Assembly (NCBI RefSeq): GCF_003173035.1
Contig: NZ_QGLE01000007.1
Span: 62,001-126,000, forward strand
DNA: 64,000 nucleotides
Direction of reading: 5' to 3'
Source of the DNA: Zavarzinia aquatilis
GTDB taxonomy: Bacteria; Pseudomonadota; Alphaproteobacteria; Zavarziniales; Zavarziniaceae
The position numbers and the translations under genes are program-made. The notes under the pieces are model-generated. The model had not been told where the DNA came from, did no database searches, and saw nothing but the letters and a program-made list of their open reading frames with translations. This document shows, in pieces, positions 63,201-64,000 of the stretch (the stretch's first letter is position 1; each line of letters starts with the position of its first letter).

Positions 63201-63550
63201 GAAGACCTCCGCCTGATACCTGTTCATCGCCCGAAAGCGCGTCTCTTTGTCGCCTTGCGGCCACATGGGCTGTGGCGAGGTCGCAACACTCCGGTCCGAG
63301 TTCCGGCGCGGCCGCCTTGCTGCCTACTTCGTCAGTTGTCGCCTCTAAGTCCCGGGAATACATTGCCCCTGCAAAGCAACCTGGGTCCGTTTGGCGCGGT
63401 AACCATAGTCTTTGGTGGCGTTTCAAAGACGGTATGCGTCAATTTGGGCCGAAGTGCCGCTTTATGGAGACATTAGCCTGTGTCACTCGCTGCGCTGCTG
63501 AGTATGGTGGCTACAGGTTTACAAAACGTAGATATGCAACGGAGACGGTC
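63201..63550. other. 350-base intergenic region before an outer-membrane protein gene
   Basis: No gene, terminator or clear -35/-10 pair was found. It carries the upstream region of the outer-membrane protein, whose GGAGACGG ribosome-binding site is at 63541-63548. An inverted-repeat-like TTGCGGCCACATGGGCTGTGGCGAGGTCGCAA lies near 63254-63286 and may fold in RNA. Confidence 0.4.
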
Positions 63551-64000
63551 ATGAGACTTGCCCTTGGTCTGGTTAGCGCAGCAGCACTCCTCGTCGCGGG
63601 TGCCACCGCGCAGGCCGATGTGGTGTCGGGCCCCTATATCACCGGCTTCGGTGGTTACACGATCAACCCGGACGTCGGCGTGGACTTCGATCCCAGCGGT
63701 GCTCATGGCGATCAGTCGTTCGAAAACGGCTGGATCGCCGGTGCCGCCGTCGGTTACGACTTCGGCCGCGCCCGCGTCGAGTTCGAAGGTGCTTACCGTG
63801 CCAATGATTACGACACGCGGACGGTCGGCGCCCTCCCCCCGGTGAAGGTTCAGGGCGACCTGACCGTGATCTCGGGCATGATCAACGCGCTGTATGATTT
63901 CGAGAACAGCTCGATCGTCACCCCCTACATGGGCTTCGGCATGGGCTTCGGCCATCTCGAGGATGACGGCGCGTCCGATACCGCCCTCGCCTATCAGGGC
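63551..64000 (+). CDS. partial outer-membrane beta-barrel protein
   Basis: An open frame of 150 codons running off the right edge. The signal peptide is MRLALGLVSAAALLVAGATAQA. GPYITGFGGYTINPDV, AGAAVGYDFGRARVEFEGAYR and ISGMINALYDFENSSIVTPYMGFGMGFGHLEDDG are alternating strands of an OmpA-like N-terminal barrel, as in many OprF/OmpA or Omp25-type proteins. Whether a peptidoglycan-binding C-terminal domain follows is not visible. Start set by GGAGACGG. Confidence 0.82.
   Translation, partial: MRLALGLVSAAALLVAGATAQADVVSGPYITGFGGYTINPDVGVDFDPSGAHGDQSFENGWIAGAAVGYDFGRARVEFEGAYRANDYDTRTVGALPPVKVQGDLTVISGMINALYDFENSSIVTPYMGFGMGFGHLEDDGASDTALAYQG

Overview
The window reads as one chromosome segment of a GC-rich alphaproteobacterium, most like a Rhodospirillales-type organism. 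Supporting signs are the membrane-bound urate oxidase PuuD with a C-terminal cytochrome c domain, a rhizobial-style glnT/glxBCD cluster, an sdhE-mfd pair, and many ATGA start/stop overlaps. The genus cannot be fixed from sequence reading alone. Two short AT-rich stretches (about 11145-11790 and 53900-54530) stand out as foreign DNA.

1-6000: housekeeping on the minus strand: guaB, an RsmB/F-type rRNA cytosine methyltransferase, a TPR protein, ppx/gppA and rlmE. 6000-10600: an HTH regulator with its own palindrome, a SulP anion transporter coupled to a DUF4344 metallopeptidase, a PPP-phosphatase-like pseudoenzyme, and a higBA toxin-antitoxin pair followed by a frameshifted antitoxin remnant. 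11000-11800: an AT-rich insert with a membrane protein, bounded by inverted copies of a TATAGCGTCCC motif.

12700-31100 is dominated by purine catabolism. xdhABC makes urate, puuD oxidises it, uraH and uraD process 5-hydroxyisourate and OHCU, puuE opens allantoin and an allantoate amidohydrolase follows. An NCS2 permease and a Tsx-like outer-membrane channel give an uptake route. A separate TetR / PhlG-like hydrolase / FAD-oxidase operon is embedded in this block.

31200-38900 handles nitrogen: an ammonium transporter coupled to a 54-residue single-span membrane protein, purU, the type III glutamine synthetase glnT and the split glutamate-synthase-like glxBCD genes, beside an XRE-cupin regulator. 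38900-48700 handles amines: a YdfG-like reductase, an omega-aminotransferase, a flavin oxidoreductase, a MocR regulator whose presumptive box occurs in both divergent control regions, and a Pot-type polyamine ABC transporter whose last permease carries an unusual repetitive C-terminal tail.

48700-64000 is mostly housekeeping (mfd, sdhE, recG, rarD) with parDE, an IS5-family remnant beside hairpin repeats, a foreign AT-rich papain-like protein, several small conserved hypotheticals and, at the right edge, the start of an outer-membrane beta-barrel protein.
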